Source of the DNA: Actinomadura sp. KC216
GTDB taxonomy: Bacteria > Actinomycetota > Actinomycetes > Streptosporangiales > Streptosporangiaceae
NCBI RefSeq assembly: GCF_004348535.1
Contig: NZ_SMJX01000050.1
Coordinates: 1 to 38,093 of the forward strand
Length of the DNA: 38,093 nt
Reading direction: 5' to 3'
Every line of letters starts with the position of its first letter. Positions within the stretch are counted from its first letter, which is position 1. The notes below the pieces were generated by a model. The model had not been told where the DNA came from. It searched no databases and worked only from the letters and a program-made list of their open reading frames with translations. Shown here piece by piece: positions 8,855 to 18,652 of this stretch. Both the position numbers and the translations under genes were made by a program.

Positions 8855-9784
8855 TTAACGCGCGCGGTATTCCTGGGGGCTGACGCCGTGTTCGCGTTTG
8901 AACGCGGTGCTCAGGGCGAACGCGTTGCCGTAGCCGACCTGGCGCGCCACCGCCTCCAGCGTCGCGTCGCTCTCGCGCAGCAGGTCCGCGGCCTGGGCGA
9001 GGCGGATGCCGGTCAGATACGACATGGGCGGCTCGCCGATCTGCTTGGTGAACCGCTGCGCCAGCGCCGCGCGGGACACGCCGACCTTGGACGCCAGGTC
9101 GGCGACCGTCCACGGGTGGGACAGGTCGTCGTGCAGGAGCCGTACAGCCGGGCCCACGACGGGGTCGCCGTGCGCGCGGTACCAGCCGGGCGCCTCGGCG
9201 TCCGGGCGGGAGAACCAGGCGCGGAGCGTCGCGATGAGGAGCAGGTCCAGCAGCCGGTCGAGGACGACGTCCTGGCCGGGCTCGTCCCTGCCGATCTCCT
9301 CGCCGAGCACGTCCACCAGCGGCGACCGCCACGTGTCGCCGCGCACGATCGCGATCGGCGGCAGCGCGGACAGCAGCCGCTGCGTGACGGCGCCGCGCAT
9401 CTGGTACGCGCCGATCAGCATGACCGTCGAGCCGTCGGGGGCGTTGCCCCAGGCGCGGACGCCGAGGTCCATCGCCTCGGACATCGGCGTCCCGTCCAGG
9501 GTGGTGCAGTACTGCCCCGGGTGGATGACGATCTGCGGCTCGGTCGCCGGGTCGTCGCTCACCGTGTACGGGTCGGGGCCCCGGAAGATCACCATGTCGC
9601 CGGGGGAGACGCGCCGAGGTTCGCCGTCGTCCGGGATCAGCCATGCGTCGTCGCGCACCATGGACAGCAGCGTGATCGGCGCCTCGTCCTGGATCCGGAC
9701 GGACCAGGGCGGGTTCAGCGACGCGCGGAGCATGAACGCGCCGCGGGCACGAGGGCCGTCGAGGAGGTCGGTGAGCGCGTCCAT
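8855..9784 (-). CDS. AraC-family transcriptional regulator with N-terminal cupin domain
   Basis: A 309-residue regulator. Residues 1-190 form a cupin-type sensor domain (AraC-binding type, with PGDMVIFRGPDPYTV), and the C terminus carries the two helix-turn-helix units: WTVADLASKVGVSRAALAQRF and EAVARQVGYGNAFALSTAFKREHG, ending in the family's SPQEYR. The ATG at 9784 is chosen because the upstream open frame is only antisense to the next gene. It is divergent from the NmrA-like oxidoreductase gene across 81 bases, the usual layout when an AraC-type protein controls a neighbouring redox gene. The effector is unknown. Confidence 0.93.
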   Translation of the reverse strand: MDALTDLLDGPRARGAFMLRASLNPPWSVRIQDEAPITLLSMVRDDAWLIPDDGEPRRVSPGDMVIFRGPDPYTVSDDPATEPQIVIHPGQYCTTLDGTPMSEAMDLGVRAWGNAPDGSTVMLIGAYQMRGAVTQRLLSALPPIAIVRGDTWRSPLVDVLGEEIGRDEPGQDVVLDRLLDLLLIATLRAWFSRPDAEAPGWYRAHGDPVVGPAVRLLHDDLSHPWTVADLASKVGVSRAALAQRFTKQIGEPPMSYLTGIRLAQAADLLRESDATLEAVARQVGYGNAFALSTAFKREHGVSPQEYRAR

Positions 9785-9799
9785 GGAATCAGCGTAGAC

Positions 9800-9819
9800 G
9801 CTCGCGTATGCGGGCGAGC
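9800..9819. promoter_or_regulatory. Inverted repeat in the AraC/NmrA divergent promoter
   Basis: GCTCGC and GCGAGC form an inverted repeat with an eight-base centre about 16 bases upstream of the AraC start and 46 bases upstream of the NmrA gene. Position suggests an operator, but the short GC-rich arms could be chance. Confidence 0.35.
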
Positions 9820-9865
9820 TTCTCAACGATGGTCGCCGGGACCGGTCCGCTGTTGACTTAAAGGC

Positions 9866-10714
9866 ATGACGAACAACGCGCAGAACATCAGCGAGAACGG
9901 CCTCACCCTCGTCCTCGGCGGGACCGGCAAGACCGGCCGCCGCGTCGTCGAGCGGCTGGAGGCGCTGGACGTCCCGGTCCGCATGGGCTCGCGGTCGGCG
10001 TCCCCGGCCTTCGAGTGGACGGACGAGTCCACCTGGGGCCCCGTCCTGCGGGACGTCGAGAAGGTCTATCTGTCGTACTACCCGGACCTCGCCGCGCCCG
10101 GCGCGATCGACGCCGTCCGCGCGTTCACGGCCGCTGCGGTCGGCGCCGGCGTCCGGCACGTGGTCCTGCTGTCGGGACGGGGCGAGGAGGAGGCCGAGGA
10201 ATGCGAGCGGATCGTCCAGGAGTCCGGCCTCGCCTGGACGGTCCTGCGGGCGAACTGGTTCGCGCAGAACTTCAGCGAGGACTACCTGCTCGACCCCGTC
10301 CGCGGGGGCGAGGTCGTCCTCCCGGCCGGCGACGTCCCGGAGCCGTTCGTGGACTGCGACGACATCGCGGACGTCGCCGTCGCGGCCCTCACCGAGGCCG
10401 GGCACGCGGGCGAGGTCTACGTGCTGTCGGGCCCGCGCGCGCTGACCTTCGCCGAGGCCGTCGCCGAGATCGGCCGGGCCGCCGGACGCGACATCGCGTT
10501 CGTCTCCGTGCCCGTCGATGACTACGCCGCCGTGCTCAGGCAGCAGGGCCTGCCCGTGGACCTCGTCGAGTTCCTGAGCTACCTGTTCGGCACCATCCTG
10601 GACGGCCGCAACTCGCAGCCCGCCGACGGGGTGAAGCGCGCGCTGGGCCGCGAGCCGAAGGACTTCGCCGACTACGCGCGGCACACCGCGGCCAGCGGAA
10701 TCTGGTCCAGCTGA
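9866..10714 (+). CDS. NmrA-like NAD(P)-binding oxidoreductase
   Basis: A 282-residue atypical short-chain dehydrogenase. The dinucleotide-binding motif LVLGGTGKTGRRVVERL (about 14-31) begins the Rossmann fold, and VVLLSGRG (about 98-105) replaces the usual strand before the active site. No YxxxK catalytic pair is evident, as in NmrA/HSCARG-type proteins that act as redox sensors or quinone reductases. The ATG at 9866 has AAAGG just upstream. It is followed after 33 bases by a DUF1772 gene, a frequent pairing, and is divergent from an AraC regulator that probably controls both. Confidence 0.9.
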   Translation: MTNNAQNISENGLTLVLGGTGKTGRRVVERLEALDVPVRMGSRSASPAFEWTDESTWGPVLRDVEKVYLSYYPDLAAPGAIDAVRAFTAAAVGAGVRHVVLLSGRGEEEAEECERIVQESGLAWTVLRANWFAQNFSEDYLLDPVRGGEVVLPAGDVPEPFVDCDDIADVAVAALTEAGHAGEVYVLSGPRALTFAEAVAEIGRAAGRDIAFVSVPVDDYAAVLRQQGLPVDLVEFLSYLFGTILDGRNSQPADGVKRALGREPKDFADYARHTAASGIWSS

Positions 10715-10747
10715 CGCCGAACGGCCTGGAAGAAATGGAGCACGACG

Positions 10748-11251
10748 ATGACATCCGCACTCGCCGCCGTCGCGGCGACCCTATCCATCATCATGGTCGC
10801 CGGCATGGCCGGAACGTTCTTCGGCTTCTCCACCAGCGTCATGCCGGGCCTGGACGCCGCGCGGCCCGCCTCGGCGATCGACGCCTTCAAGGGCATGGAC
10901 CAGAAGATCCAGAACCCGCTGTTCATCGCCATGTTCACGCTGGTCCCTGTGGCGGCGATCGCGGCCGGGGTGCTGCTGCTGACGCTCGACGAGAACTCGG
11001 CGGCCGTCCTGTTCTTCGTCGCCGCGGGCGTGTACTTCGCGGGCGCGCTCGTCCCGACCATCGCGATCAACATCCCGATGAACAAGGCCCTGCAGGCGGT
11101 GACCATCCCGGAGGACGCGTCCGAGGCGGCGAAGATCTGGTCGGACCACTCCGGCCGCTGGACGACCTGGAACACCGTCCGCACCGTGTTCTGCTGGGCG
11201 AGCCTCCTGGCGATGAGCCTCGGCGTCTACTACTGGGGCAAGAACAACTGA
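10748..11251 (+). CDS. DUF1772 (anthrone-oxygenase-like) membrane protein
   Basis: A 167-residue protein with four hydrophobic segments at roughly 5-27, 58-78, 85-105 and 140-160. The conserved elements of the family are present: INIPMNKAL after the third segment and a W-x(7)-W-x(2)-W-N-x-VR stretch (about 133-147). Some relatives are cofactor-free anthrone oxygenases in polyketide pathways; most are uncharacterised, and no polyketide genes are nearby. GGAG lies seven bases before the ATG. Likely co-transcribed with the NmrA-like gene. Confidence 0.85.
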   Translation: MTSALAAVAATLSIIMVAGMAGTFFGFSTSVMPGLDAARPASAIDAFKGMDQKIQNPLFIAMFTLVPVAAIAAGVLLLTLDENSAAVLFFVAAGVYFAGALVPTIAINIPMNKALQAVTIPEDASEAAKIWSDHSGRWTTWNTVRTVFCWASLLAMSLGVYYWGKNN

Positions 11252-11270
11252 CACCGGACGCACCAGAGGA

Positions 11271-11307
11271 AACGCGGCCCGCGCTCCAACCGGAGCGGGG
11301 CCGCGTT
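11271..11307. terminator. Bidirectional hairpin terminator
   Basis: AACGCGGCCC and GGGCCGCGTT, extended by GCTCC/GGAGC, pair around an AACC loop with one mismatch in the stem. It lies between the convergent DUF1772 and alpha/beta-hydrolase genes and probably ends transcription from both. Confidence 0.85.
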
Positions 11308-11328
11308 CTCGTTCCGCCTGTCCCCGGC

Positions 11329-12762
11329 TCAGGGGACGAGCAGGCCCCAGTAGACCGCCCACGGGACGAACACCGCGCCCGCCGTGACCAGCAGCCCCAG
11401 CCGGACGCGCTCGCCCGCCGGGACGGTCGCGGCGGCGCGCCGCCACGCCACCGCCGTCGCGATCCCCGCGCCCGCGGCCGCGACGGCGAGCGCCTGCAGC
11501 GCCAGCCACGGCAGCGGCCTGCCCGCCAGGACGGGCCCCGGGTCCGGGGAGCGTCCGGCGGCCATGAGGTAGAAGATGTAGAAGAGAAGGCCGATCGCCG
11601 AGGTCAGCCCCGCACCCGCGAGCAGCCGCGCCCACCGGCTCACCGGGCGCACCGCCCGCCCGCGGAGCCGCCGGACCAGCGCCACCAGGGGATAGCCGGT
11701 GAACGCGACGACGAACAGCGCGAACGCCGCGAGCTGCATCTGCCACGACGCCCACCACGGCGACGGCGAGATATCCGCGCTCGCGTAGTCCTGCTTCGGC
11801 GGGGTCGCGGCGTCGGCGACCGGCGGGCGTCCGCCCGTCACGTCGCGGACCCAGGAGCCGACGAGGTCGGCGTAACCGGGGGCGAGCGCCTCGCCGCGGG
11901 TGACGCCGCCGTCCGGGGTGACGTGCGCGGCGTGGTCGGCGGCGGGGAAGAAGCGGAACGTGTAGCGGGTGTTGCCGCCGCGGCGGAGCGCCCGCGCGAA
12001 CAGCGGCGGGTTGTCCTCCGGCGGCGTCTGGAGGTCGCGCCCGCCCCAGACGCCGAGCAGCGGCTGCCGGACCCGGGCGAGGACGCCCTGCGCGTCGAAG
12101 AACGCCTCGGCGAACAGGCCCGCGTCCGCTCCGAGCCGCGCGAAGTTGTGCTTGCCGTGCTCGATCAGCGAGCCGGACACGCCCGCGCGGCGCAGCGCGG
12201 ACGTCTCGTTCCAGACCTGCTGCCGCATCGGCGTCATGGCGTTGCCCCCGACCACGATCACGAACGCCACGTCCGCCGACCGGGACGCGGCGAGCGGCGC
12301 GACCCAGCCGCCCTCGCTGAGCCCCCACAGCCCCACCTTCGCAGGATCGACGCCGGGCCGGGCGCGCAGCGCGCCCACCGCACCGAGCGCGTCGACGGCG
12401 AGCTCGGAGTAGGACCGGCGGAAGTCGCTGTAGCCCGCCGATCTCTTGTCGTAGATCAGGACGGCGAGGCCCCGCCGCGCGAACTCCGTCGCCTCCGTCA
12501 GCAGGTGCTCGCGCGGCACGCCGCCGCCGGACCCGGTGACCAGCACGACGCCCGGGACGGGCCGGGCGGCCTTCGCCGGCGCGAGCACCGTGCCGTGCAG
12601 CGTGAGGCCGCCGAACCCCGTGAAGCTCACGTCGGCGGAGGTCAGGCCCGGCGGCGCCGGGATCGGACCGGCGCCCGAGGCCGGGCCGGACGCCGAGGCC
12701 GGGACGGCGCTCAGCAGGACGCCGGCGAGGAGTGCCAAAGCGATCGTGATTGCTCTCGTCAT
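11329..12762 (-). CDS. Secreted/membrane-anchored alpha/beta hydrolase with C-terminal membrane domain
   Basis: A 477-residue protein. A signal peptide (MTRAITIALALLAGVLLSAV) leads to an alpha/beta-hydrolase domain (about 35-330) with the oxyanion GSGGG near 75-79, nucleophile Ser in GLSEGGW (about 149) and a late AADHAAH supplying a candidate His. Unusually, the C terminus adds four hydrophobic segments (about 345-475), anchoring the enzyme with its catalytic domain outside. The start at 12762 is the only one preceding a signal peptide. It is divergent from an ArsR-like regulator across a repeat-rich promoter. The substrate is unknown; family relatives include esterases and acyl peptidases. 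Confidence 0.88.
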   Translation of the reverse strand: MTRAITIALALLAGVLLSAVPASASGPASGAGPIPAPPGLTSADVSFTGFGGLTLHGTVLAPAKAARPVPGVVLVTGSGGGVPREHLLTEATEFARRGLAVLIYDKRSAGYSDFRRSYSELAVDALGAVGALRARPGVDPAKVGLWGLSEGGWVAPLAASRSADVAFVIVVGGNAMTPMRQQVWNETSALRRAGVSGSLIEHGKHNFARLGADAGLFAEAFFDAQGVLARVRQPLLGVWGGRDLQTPPEDNPPLFARALRRGGNTRYTFRFFPAADHAAHVTPDGGVTRGEALAPGYADLVGSWVRDVTGGRPPVADAATPPKQDYASADISPSPWWASWQMQLAAFALFVVAFTGYPLVALVRRLRGRAVRPVSRWARLLAGAGLTSAIGLLFYIFYLMAAGRSPDPGPVLAGRPLPWLALQALAVAAAGAGIATAVAWRRAAATVPAGERVRLGLLVTAGAVFVPWAVYWGLLVP

Positions 12763-12779
12763 GCCGAGCACCGTAGACG

Positions 12780-12828
12780 GCAGAGAAACATCTGCAAAGA
12801 GTTCTCTGCAAAGATCCGTCTGCAGTAC
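12780..12828. promoter_or_regulatory. Repeated operator between hydrolase and ArsR-like genes
   Basis: TCTGCAAAGA occurs at 12791-12800 and 12805-12814, and TCTGCAGTAC at 12819-12828, giving three copies on an exact 14-base pitch. In addition GCAGAGAA (12780-12787) is the perfect inverse of TTCTCTGC (12802-12809). The cluster lies in the 79-bp divergent spacer and is AT-richer than its surroundings, so it is very probably the binding site of the adjacent regulator. Confidence 0.75.
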
Positions 12829-12841
12829 TAGACTGCTCCTC

Positions 12842-13408
12842 ATGAAGGACGACACCGAGCCCGTGATCCTGGACGACCCGGGGCGGATCAAGGCGCTGAG
12901 CCATCCACTGCGCCGCCGGATCCTGCACCGGCTGCGCGCGCACGGCCCGGCGACGTCCACCACGATCGGCGAGGTGCTCGGCGCCAACACCGGCACGACC
13001 AGCTACCACCTGCGGCAGCTGGAGAAGTACGGGTTCATCGAGGAGATCCCCGAGCGGTCCGCCGGCCGGGAGCGCTGGTGGCGGCCCGCCGACACCCCGC
13101 GCGACCTGCGGCTGCCCGCCCCGGAGACGGTCGCCCCCGAGGACCGCGCCGTCCTCGACGAGCTGATGCGCGTCGGGCACGCCGAGGACATGGAGCTGTT
13201 CCGGCGGCTGCCCGCCGAGTACGCGCGCGACCGCGCCTGGGCGCTGCTGTCGCGCGGCTTCGCGCACATGACCGAGGAGGGCCTCGCGGAGTTCTTCGAG
13301 GCCTACATCCGGCTCCTGCACGAGCACGGCCACCGCCGCGAGGACGCGCCGCCGGGCGCCCGCCCGGTGCACATCCGGCTCTTCACGCTCCCCGCCGACG
13401 AGGACTGA
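12842..13408 (+). CDS. ArsR-like winged-helix transcriptional regulator
   Basis: A 188-residue protein with an N-terminal winged helix (about 12-75): ALSHPLRRRILHRLRAHGPATST, then NTGTTSYHLRQLEKYGFIEE as the recognition helix region. It belongs to the longer ArsR-type group (HTH_20) that lacks the metal-binding Cys residues, so a metal effector is unlikely. The C-terminal half is helical and probably mediates dimerisation or ligand binding. The ATG at 12842 comes just after the operator repeats. It is divergent from the membrane hydrolase gene and is its obvious regulator. Confidence 0.92.
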   Translation: MKDDTEPVILDDPGRIKALSHPLRRRILHRLRAHGPATSTTIGEVLGANTGTTSYHLRQLEKYGFIEEIPERSAGRERWWRPADTPRDLRLPAPETVAPEDRAVLDELMRVGHAEDMELFRRLPAEYARDRAWALLSRGFAHMTEEGLAEFFEAYIRLLHEHGHRREDAPPGARPVHIRLFTLPADED

Positions 13409-13459
13409 CACGGCACCCGCGAGGAACGCGTACCGGCGTCACGGGCTTACGATCTCTGG

Positions 13460-14296
13460 ATGAGCGCCGTCCACGCGATCAGCGACCTGCACGTCGGATT
13501 CCCCGAGAACCGCGCGTTCGTCGAGGGGCTGCGGCCCGCGTCCGGCGACGACTGGCTCATCGTCGCGGGCGACGTCGCCGAGTACATCACCGACGTCGAA
13601 TGGACGCTCAGGACGCTGCGCGAACGCTACGCCACCGTCATCTGGACGCCCGGCAACCACGAGCTCTGGACCGTCAGGAACGACCCGGTGCAGCTGCGCG
13701 GCGAGGCCCGCTACCGCGCCCTCGTCGACATGTGCCGGAGCATCGGCGTGCTGACCCCCGAGGACCCGTACCCCGTCTGGGACGGCGAGGACGGCCCCGT
13801 GACGATCGCGCCGCTGTTCCTCCTGTACGACTACACGTTCCGGCCGGAGGGGGCGTCCACCAAGGAGGAGGCCCTGAAGATCGCGCAGGAGGCGGGCATC
13901 GTCTGCACCGACGAGGTCTACCTGCACCCCGACCCGCACCCCACGCGCGACGCCTGGTGCGACGCGCGGCTCGCCTACACCGAGAAGCGCCTCGCGGCCC
14001 TCGAACCCGGCACGCGGACGGTCCTGGTCAACCACTGGCCGCTCGTCCGCGAGCCGACCCGCGTCCTGTGGTACCCGGAGTTCGCCCAGTGGTGCGGGAC
14101 GGAGCGGACCGCCGACTGGCACACCCGGTTCGGCGCGGTGTCGGTCGTGTACGGGCACCTCCACATCCCCCGGACGATCTGGACCGGCGACGTCCCGCAC
14201 ATCGAGGTGTCGGTCGGCTACCCGCGCGAATGGCGCAGGCGCGGCGACGCGCCCCGCGGCCCCCGCCGCATCCTGCCCGTGCCGGAGACCACCTGA
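13460..14296 (+). CDS. Calcineurin-like metallophosphoesterase
   Basis: A 278-residue cytosolic phosphoesterase with all five metal-binding blocks: SDLHVG (about 8-13), VAGDVAEY (about 35-42), GNHELW (about 72-77), NHWPL (about 192-196) and YGHLH (about 233-237). These coordinate two metal ions that hydrolyse phosphomono- or diesters. The substrate is not known. In streptomycetes similar genes often stand next to a phosphopantetheinyl transferase gene, which is not the case here. A single-gene unit between ArsR-like and TetR genes. Confidence 0.92.
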   Translation: MSAVHAISDLHVGFPENRAFVEGLRPASGDDWLIVAGDVAEYITDVEWTLRTLRERYATVIWTPGNHELWTVRNDPVQLRGEARYRALVDMCRSIGVLTPEDPYPVWDGEDGPVTIAPLFLLYDYTFRPEGASTKEEALKIAQEAGIVCTDEVYLHPDPHPTRDAWCDARLAYTEKRLAALEPGTRTVLVNHWPLVREPTRVLWYPEFAQWCGTERTADWHTRFGAVSVVYGHLHIPRTIWTGDVPHIEVSVGYPREWRRRGDAPRGPRRILPVPETT

Positions 14297-14308
14297 CAGC
14301 CGGCGGCG

Positions 14309-14326
14309 CGGCGGACTCAGCCGCCG
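14309..14326. terminator. Hairpin between convergent metallophosphoesterase and TetR genes
   Basis: CGGCGG and CCGCCG pair perfectly around a six-base loop, spanning the last codons of the TetR gene and the end of the metallophosphoesterase transcript. A modest but well placed terminator candidate. Confidence 0.45.
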
Positions 14327-14964
14327 TGGACGCCCTTGCCGGTGACCAGGCCGCTGGCGGCGAGGGCCAGCAGCCGGTCGGCCGCGGCCGGGTCCCGCTC
14401 GGTGACCATGGCGATCGCCCCCGCGAGCCTCAGCGCGTCGGCGAACACGGCGTCGGCTGGTACGTCGCCGGCGTCCTGTGCGCGCGCGAACAGCGCCTGG
14501 CCCGCGTCGCGCATCGCCCGAGACGCCACGGCCGGCCCGGGCGCCGCCGCGGGCCCGGGCCGCTCCTCCTGCAGCGACACCACGGCCGAGGCCGCCATGC
14601 CGGGGAACGCCGTGATCCGCGCGATGAACTCGCGCAGCCACGTGGTCAGCGCCTCCCCGGGCGCGGGTGAGACCAGGAGCTCGCGGCCCGTCGCGGCCAG
14701 GCCGTCGTAGACGTCGGCGAGCAGCGCCTCCAGGAGGTCCTGGCGCGTCGGGAAGTGGCGGTACAGCGTCCCGATGCCGACGCCCGCCAGCCGCGCGACG
14801 CCCTCCAGCGAGGCGCCCGCCCCGTCCCGCTCGAACATCTCCGCGGCGGCGGCGAGCAGCCGGGCGCGGTTGCGGCGGACGTCGGCGCGGATCGCCCGGG
14901 CAGGGCCGGGCTTCGGCATGTCGTCGCTGGTCACCTGAGTCGTCGATCCTTCCCGGCGGGTCAT
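14317..14964 (-). CDS. TetR-family transcriptional regulator
   Basis: Up to 215 residues. The N-terminal helix-turn-helix is clear: NRARLLAAAAEMF, then ASLEGVARLAGVGIGTLYRHFPTRQDLLEALL. The rest is the helical ligand-binding domain. The first ATG (14964) has no visible ribosome site; an in-frame ATG at 14919 (MPKPGPARA) and a GTG just before it are alternatives giving about 200 residues, the usual length. No target gene is evident: it lies downstream of thiC on the same strand but beyond a strong terminator, so it is probably expressed alone. Confidence 0.9.
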   Translation of the reverse strand: MTRREGSTTQVTSDDMPKPGPARAIRADVRRNRARLLAAAAEMFERDGAGASLEGVARLAGVGIGTLYRHFPTRQDLLEALLADVYDGLAATGRELLVSPAPGEALTTWLREFIARITAFPGMAASAVVSLQEERPGPAAAPGPAVASRAMRDAGQALFARAQDAGDVPADAVFADALRLAGAIAMVTERDPAAADRLLALAASGLVTGKGVHGG

Positions 14965-15065
14965 ACGGGCCGGCGGCGATCCGGGGATCCGCGGCTTTGG
15001 AACGGTCCCCTGATAGTAGCCGCGTACCCCCGGCGCCGGGGCGCCGACCTGGCCGGGACGCGGGA

Positions 15066-15097
15066 AGGCCCGCCGCGGCGCCGTCCGCGGCGGGCCT
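15066..15097 (-). terminator. Strong hairpin terminator after thiC
   Basis: AGGCCCGCCGCGG and CCGCGGCGGGCCT pair without mismatch across a six-base loop, 34 bases beyond the thiC stop. The 13-bp all-GC stem is the strongest hairpin in this part of the window. Confidence 0.85.
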
Positions 15098-15131
15098 CCC
15101 GTCCTCGATCGGGACTACCGGAACGACGGCG

Positions 15132-16970
<1,839 letters not shown>

Positions 16971-16992
16971 TGCTCGACGCTAACCCGGCCCA

Positions 16993-17014
16993 CCCCCGTT
17001 GCCGCAACCGGGGC
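16993..17014 (-). terminator. Hairpin terminator after the two-TM protein gene
   Basis: CCCCCGTTG and CAACCGGGG pair with one mismatch around a CCG loop, 30 bases downstream of the stop of the gene at 17044 and upstream of the thiC riboswitch, separating the two transcripts. Confidence 0.6.
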
Positions 17015-17043
17015 CCATGGGATAAGGCCGCTGATGGCGCGGG

Positions 17044-18135
17044 TCAGGAGGACTGGCGGGCGAGCCGCACCACCATCGGCAGCGCCAGGGTGAGGGTGCG
17101 CAGCAGGTCCGGCGCGGACCGCGAGCGCTCCAGCCACATGCGCCCGTCGTCGGCGCCGCTCCTGGTCCGCAGCGACGCGGACTCGCGGCCGTCGACGCCG
17201 GTGACGACGTGACGGTCGCCGTGCCGCCGGGTGGTGCCGAGGAGCGTCCCGCCTGCCGCGTGGAAGGACGGCTCGCGCAGCCGATTGATCGTGCCGATGT
17301 GCCGCCCGTCCGCGTCGAACACCCGCATCCGGCCGCCGCCCGCCAGCCGGGACGTCTTCTTGAACGCGAGCAGCCGGCCCGCGTGCGGGTCGCGCAGCAC
17401 GATCGTCCGGCGGCCGCGGTCGGGGTTGCGGCGGAAGCGGGCCGGGCCGGGACCGCGCCTGGCGAGCCGCCCGCAGGCGATGGCGACGAGGCCGCCGCCG
17501 CCCTGGTCGCGGTAGCGGCCCGTGCCGTCCACGAGGAGGCGGTCGGCCCTGGACAGCGCGTCCGGCCGCGGCTCCTCGACCTCCCCGCCCTCGTCGTCGA
17601 GGACGCGCCAGGCGGCGCCCAGGGTCTCCGTGGCCGCGGTGCGGACGGACGGGAGCCAGCCGGACGGGAGCGACCGGCTCCGGTGCAGCGCGATCGCGCC
17701 GCCGTCCATCTTCGCCACGGCGGCGACGTCCGGGGCCGCCTCGGTGTCCAGCCAGACCGTCCAGACGGGGTCGGCGACGGGCCACACGATGCCGACCGCG
17801 CGCACGGCGCCCCCCGGGACGACCACCTGGTGCCTGGCGCGGCGCAGGACGAGGCCCTTCTCCCCGATCGTCACGACCAGGCGGTTACGGAAGATCACGA
17901 AGGCCCAGAGGGCGGCGGCCAGCGCGATGAGCGCGCCGCCTCCGCCCCAGATGGTGACGACCCGCCGCGCCTCCCCGGGCGCCCACGCCGCGCCGTCGCC
18001 GGTGCGCGTGGACAGCGAGACGAGGAGGCCGACCGCCAGCGCGGCCAGGCCGATGCGGAGCGGCCGGCGGTAGGCGCCCCGGCCGAGCGTGACCCGGAGT
18101 TCCGGCTGGGAGCGGGACGGTGGAGGGACGGACAC
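17044..18135 (-). CDS. Two-TM membrane protein of unknown function
   Basis: A 363-residue protein with two membrane segments near the N terminus (about 27-43 and 62-84) and a long cytosolic C-terminal part. The C-terminal half contains beta-rich segments of the type FDADGRHIGTINR, which resemble scramblase/LURP-like (tubby-type) beta barrels in pattern, but the match is weak and I do not assign a function. GTG at 18135 has AAGGG six to seven bases upstream. It stands alone between a terminator and the Mth938-like gene. Confidence 0.75.
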   Translation of the reverse strand: MSVPPPSRSQPELRVTLGRGAYRRPLRIGLAALAVGLLVSLSTRTGDGAAWAPGEARRVVTIWGGGGALIALAAALWAFVIFRNRLVVTIGEKGLVLRRARHQVVVPGGAVRAVGIVWPVADPVWTVWLDTEAAPDVAAVAKMDGGAIALHRSRSLPSGWLPSVRTAATETLGAAWRVLDDEGGEVEEPRPDALSRADRLLVDGTGRYRDQGGGGLVAIACGRLARRGPGPARFRRNPDRGRRTIVLRDPHAGRLLAFKKTSRLAGGGRMRVFDADGRHIGTINRLREPSFHAAGGTLLGTTRRHGDRHVVTGVDGRESASLRTRSGADDGRMWLERSRSAPDLLRTLTLALPMVVRLARQSS

Positions 18136-18200
18136 GGTCAGCCCTTCATGATGGAGTTTGCAGAACTATAGGGCGGGACGACCGCATTCATCCCGGCCAA

Positions 18201-18566
18201 TCAGCAGGTCGAGTGGAAGAGCCCGCCCACGCGCTCGGTCTCGGCCAGCCGGTTGTAGAGCGCGACCGCCTCGGTCGTCTCCGCCACGTGCACCTCGACC
18301 CCGGCGTCCCGCAGCGCCTCCAGCGTCGAGGGCATCGTCTGCAGGCGCAGCTCCATCCCGCGGCTGAGGACGACGACCGTGCAGCCGTGGTCGAGCAGCT
18401 CCCGCACGTCGCCCGGCTGGATCCCCGGGTCGTGGCGGGTGCCGTGCTCGGACCAGTCCCACGCGCGGCCGCCGCCCGGATACAGCTTGAAGTCCTTGCC
18501 GGCCGGCAGCCCTTCGACCTCCATGCGGCCCCAAGCTATGTGCGTGATCCGAGGTGACTTCTGCAT
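18201..18566 (-). CDS. Mth938-like domain protein
   Basis: A 121-residue single-domain protein beginning MQKSPRITHIAWGRMEVEG and containing GKDFKLYPGGGRAWDW and CTVVVLSRGMELRL, which match the pattern of the Mth938/NDUFAF3-like fold. The function of bacterial members is not established. An upstream GTG at 18599 would add eleven residues; the ATG at 18566 gives the family's usual start, though neither has a convincing ribosome site. Divergent from the histidine-kinase gene. Confidence 0.82.
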   Translation of the reverse strand: MQKSPRITHIAWGRMEVEGLPAGKDFKLYPGGGRAWDWSEHGTRHDPGIQPGDVRELLDHGCTVVVLSRGMELRLQTMPSTLEALRDAGVEVHVAETTEAVALYNRLAETERVGGLFHSTC

Positions 18567-18652
18567 GGGCGGAGCGTACTGAAACCCGCCGGCCCGCACC
18601 GGCGGGACGGGGCCGGTGCGCGGACGCCGGAAGGGTCCGGGAAGATGGATGC

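Noticed and set aside
8855..10684. 609-residue form of the AraC regulator
   Set aside because: The first half is antisense to the NmrA-like gene; the AraC protein begins normally at 9784.
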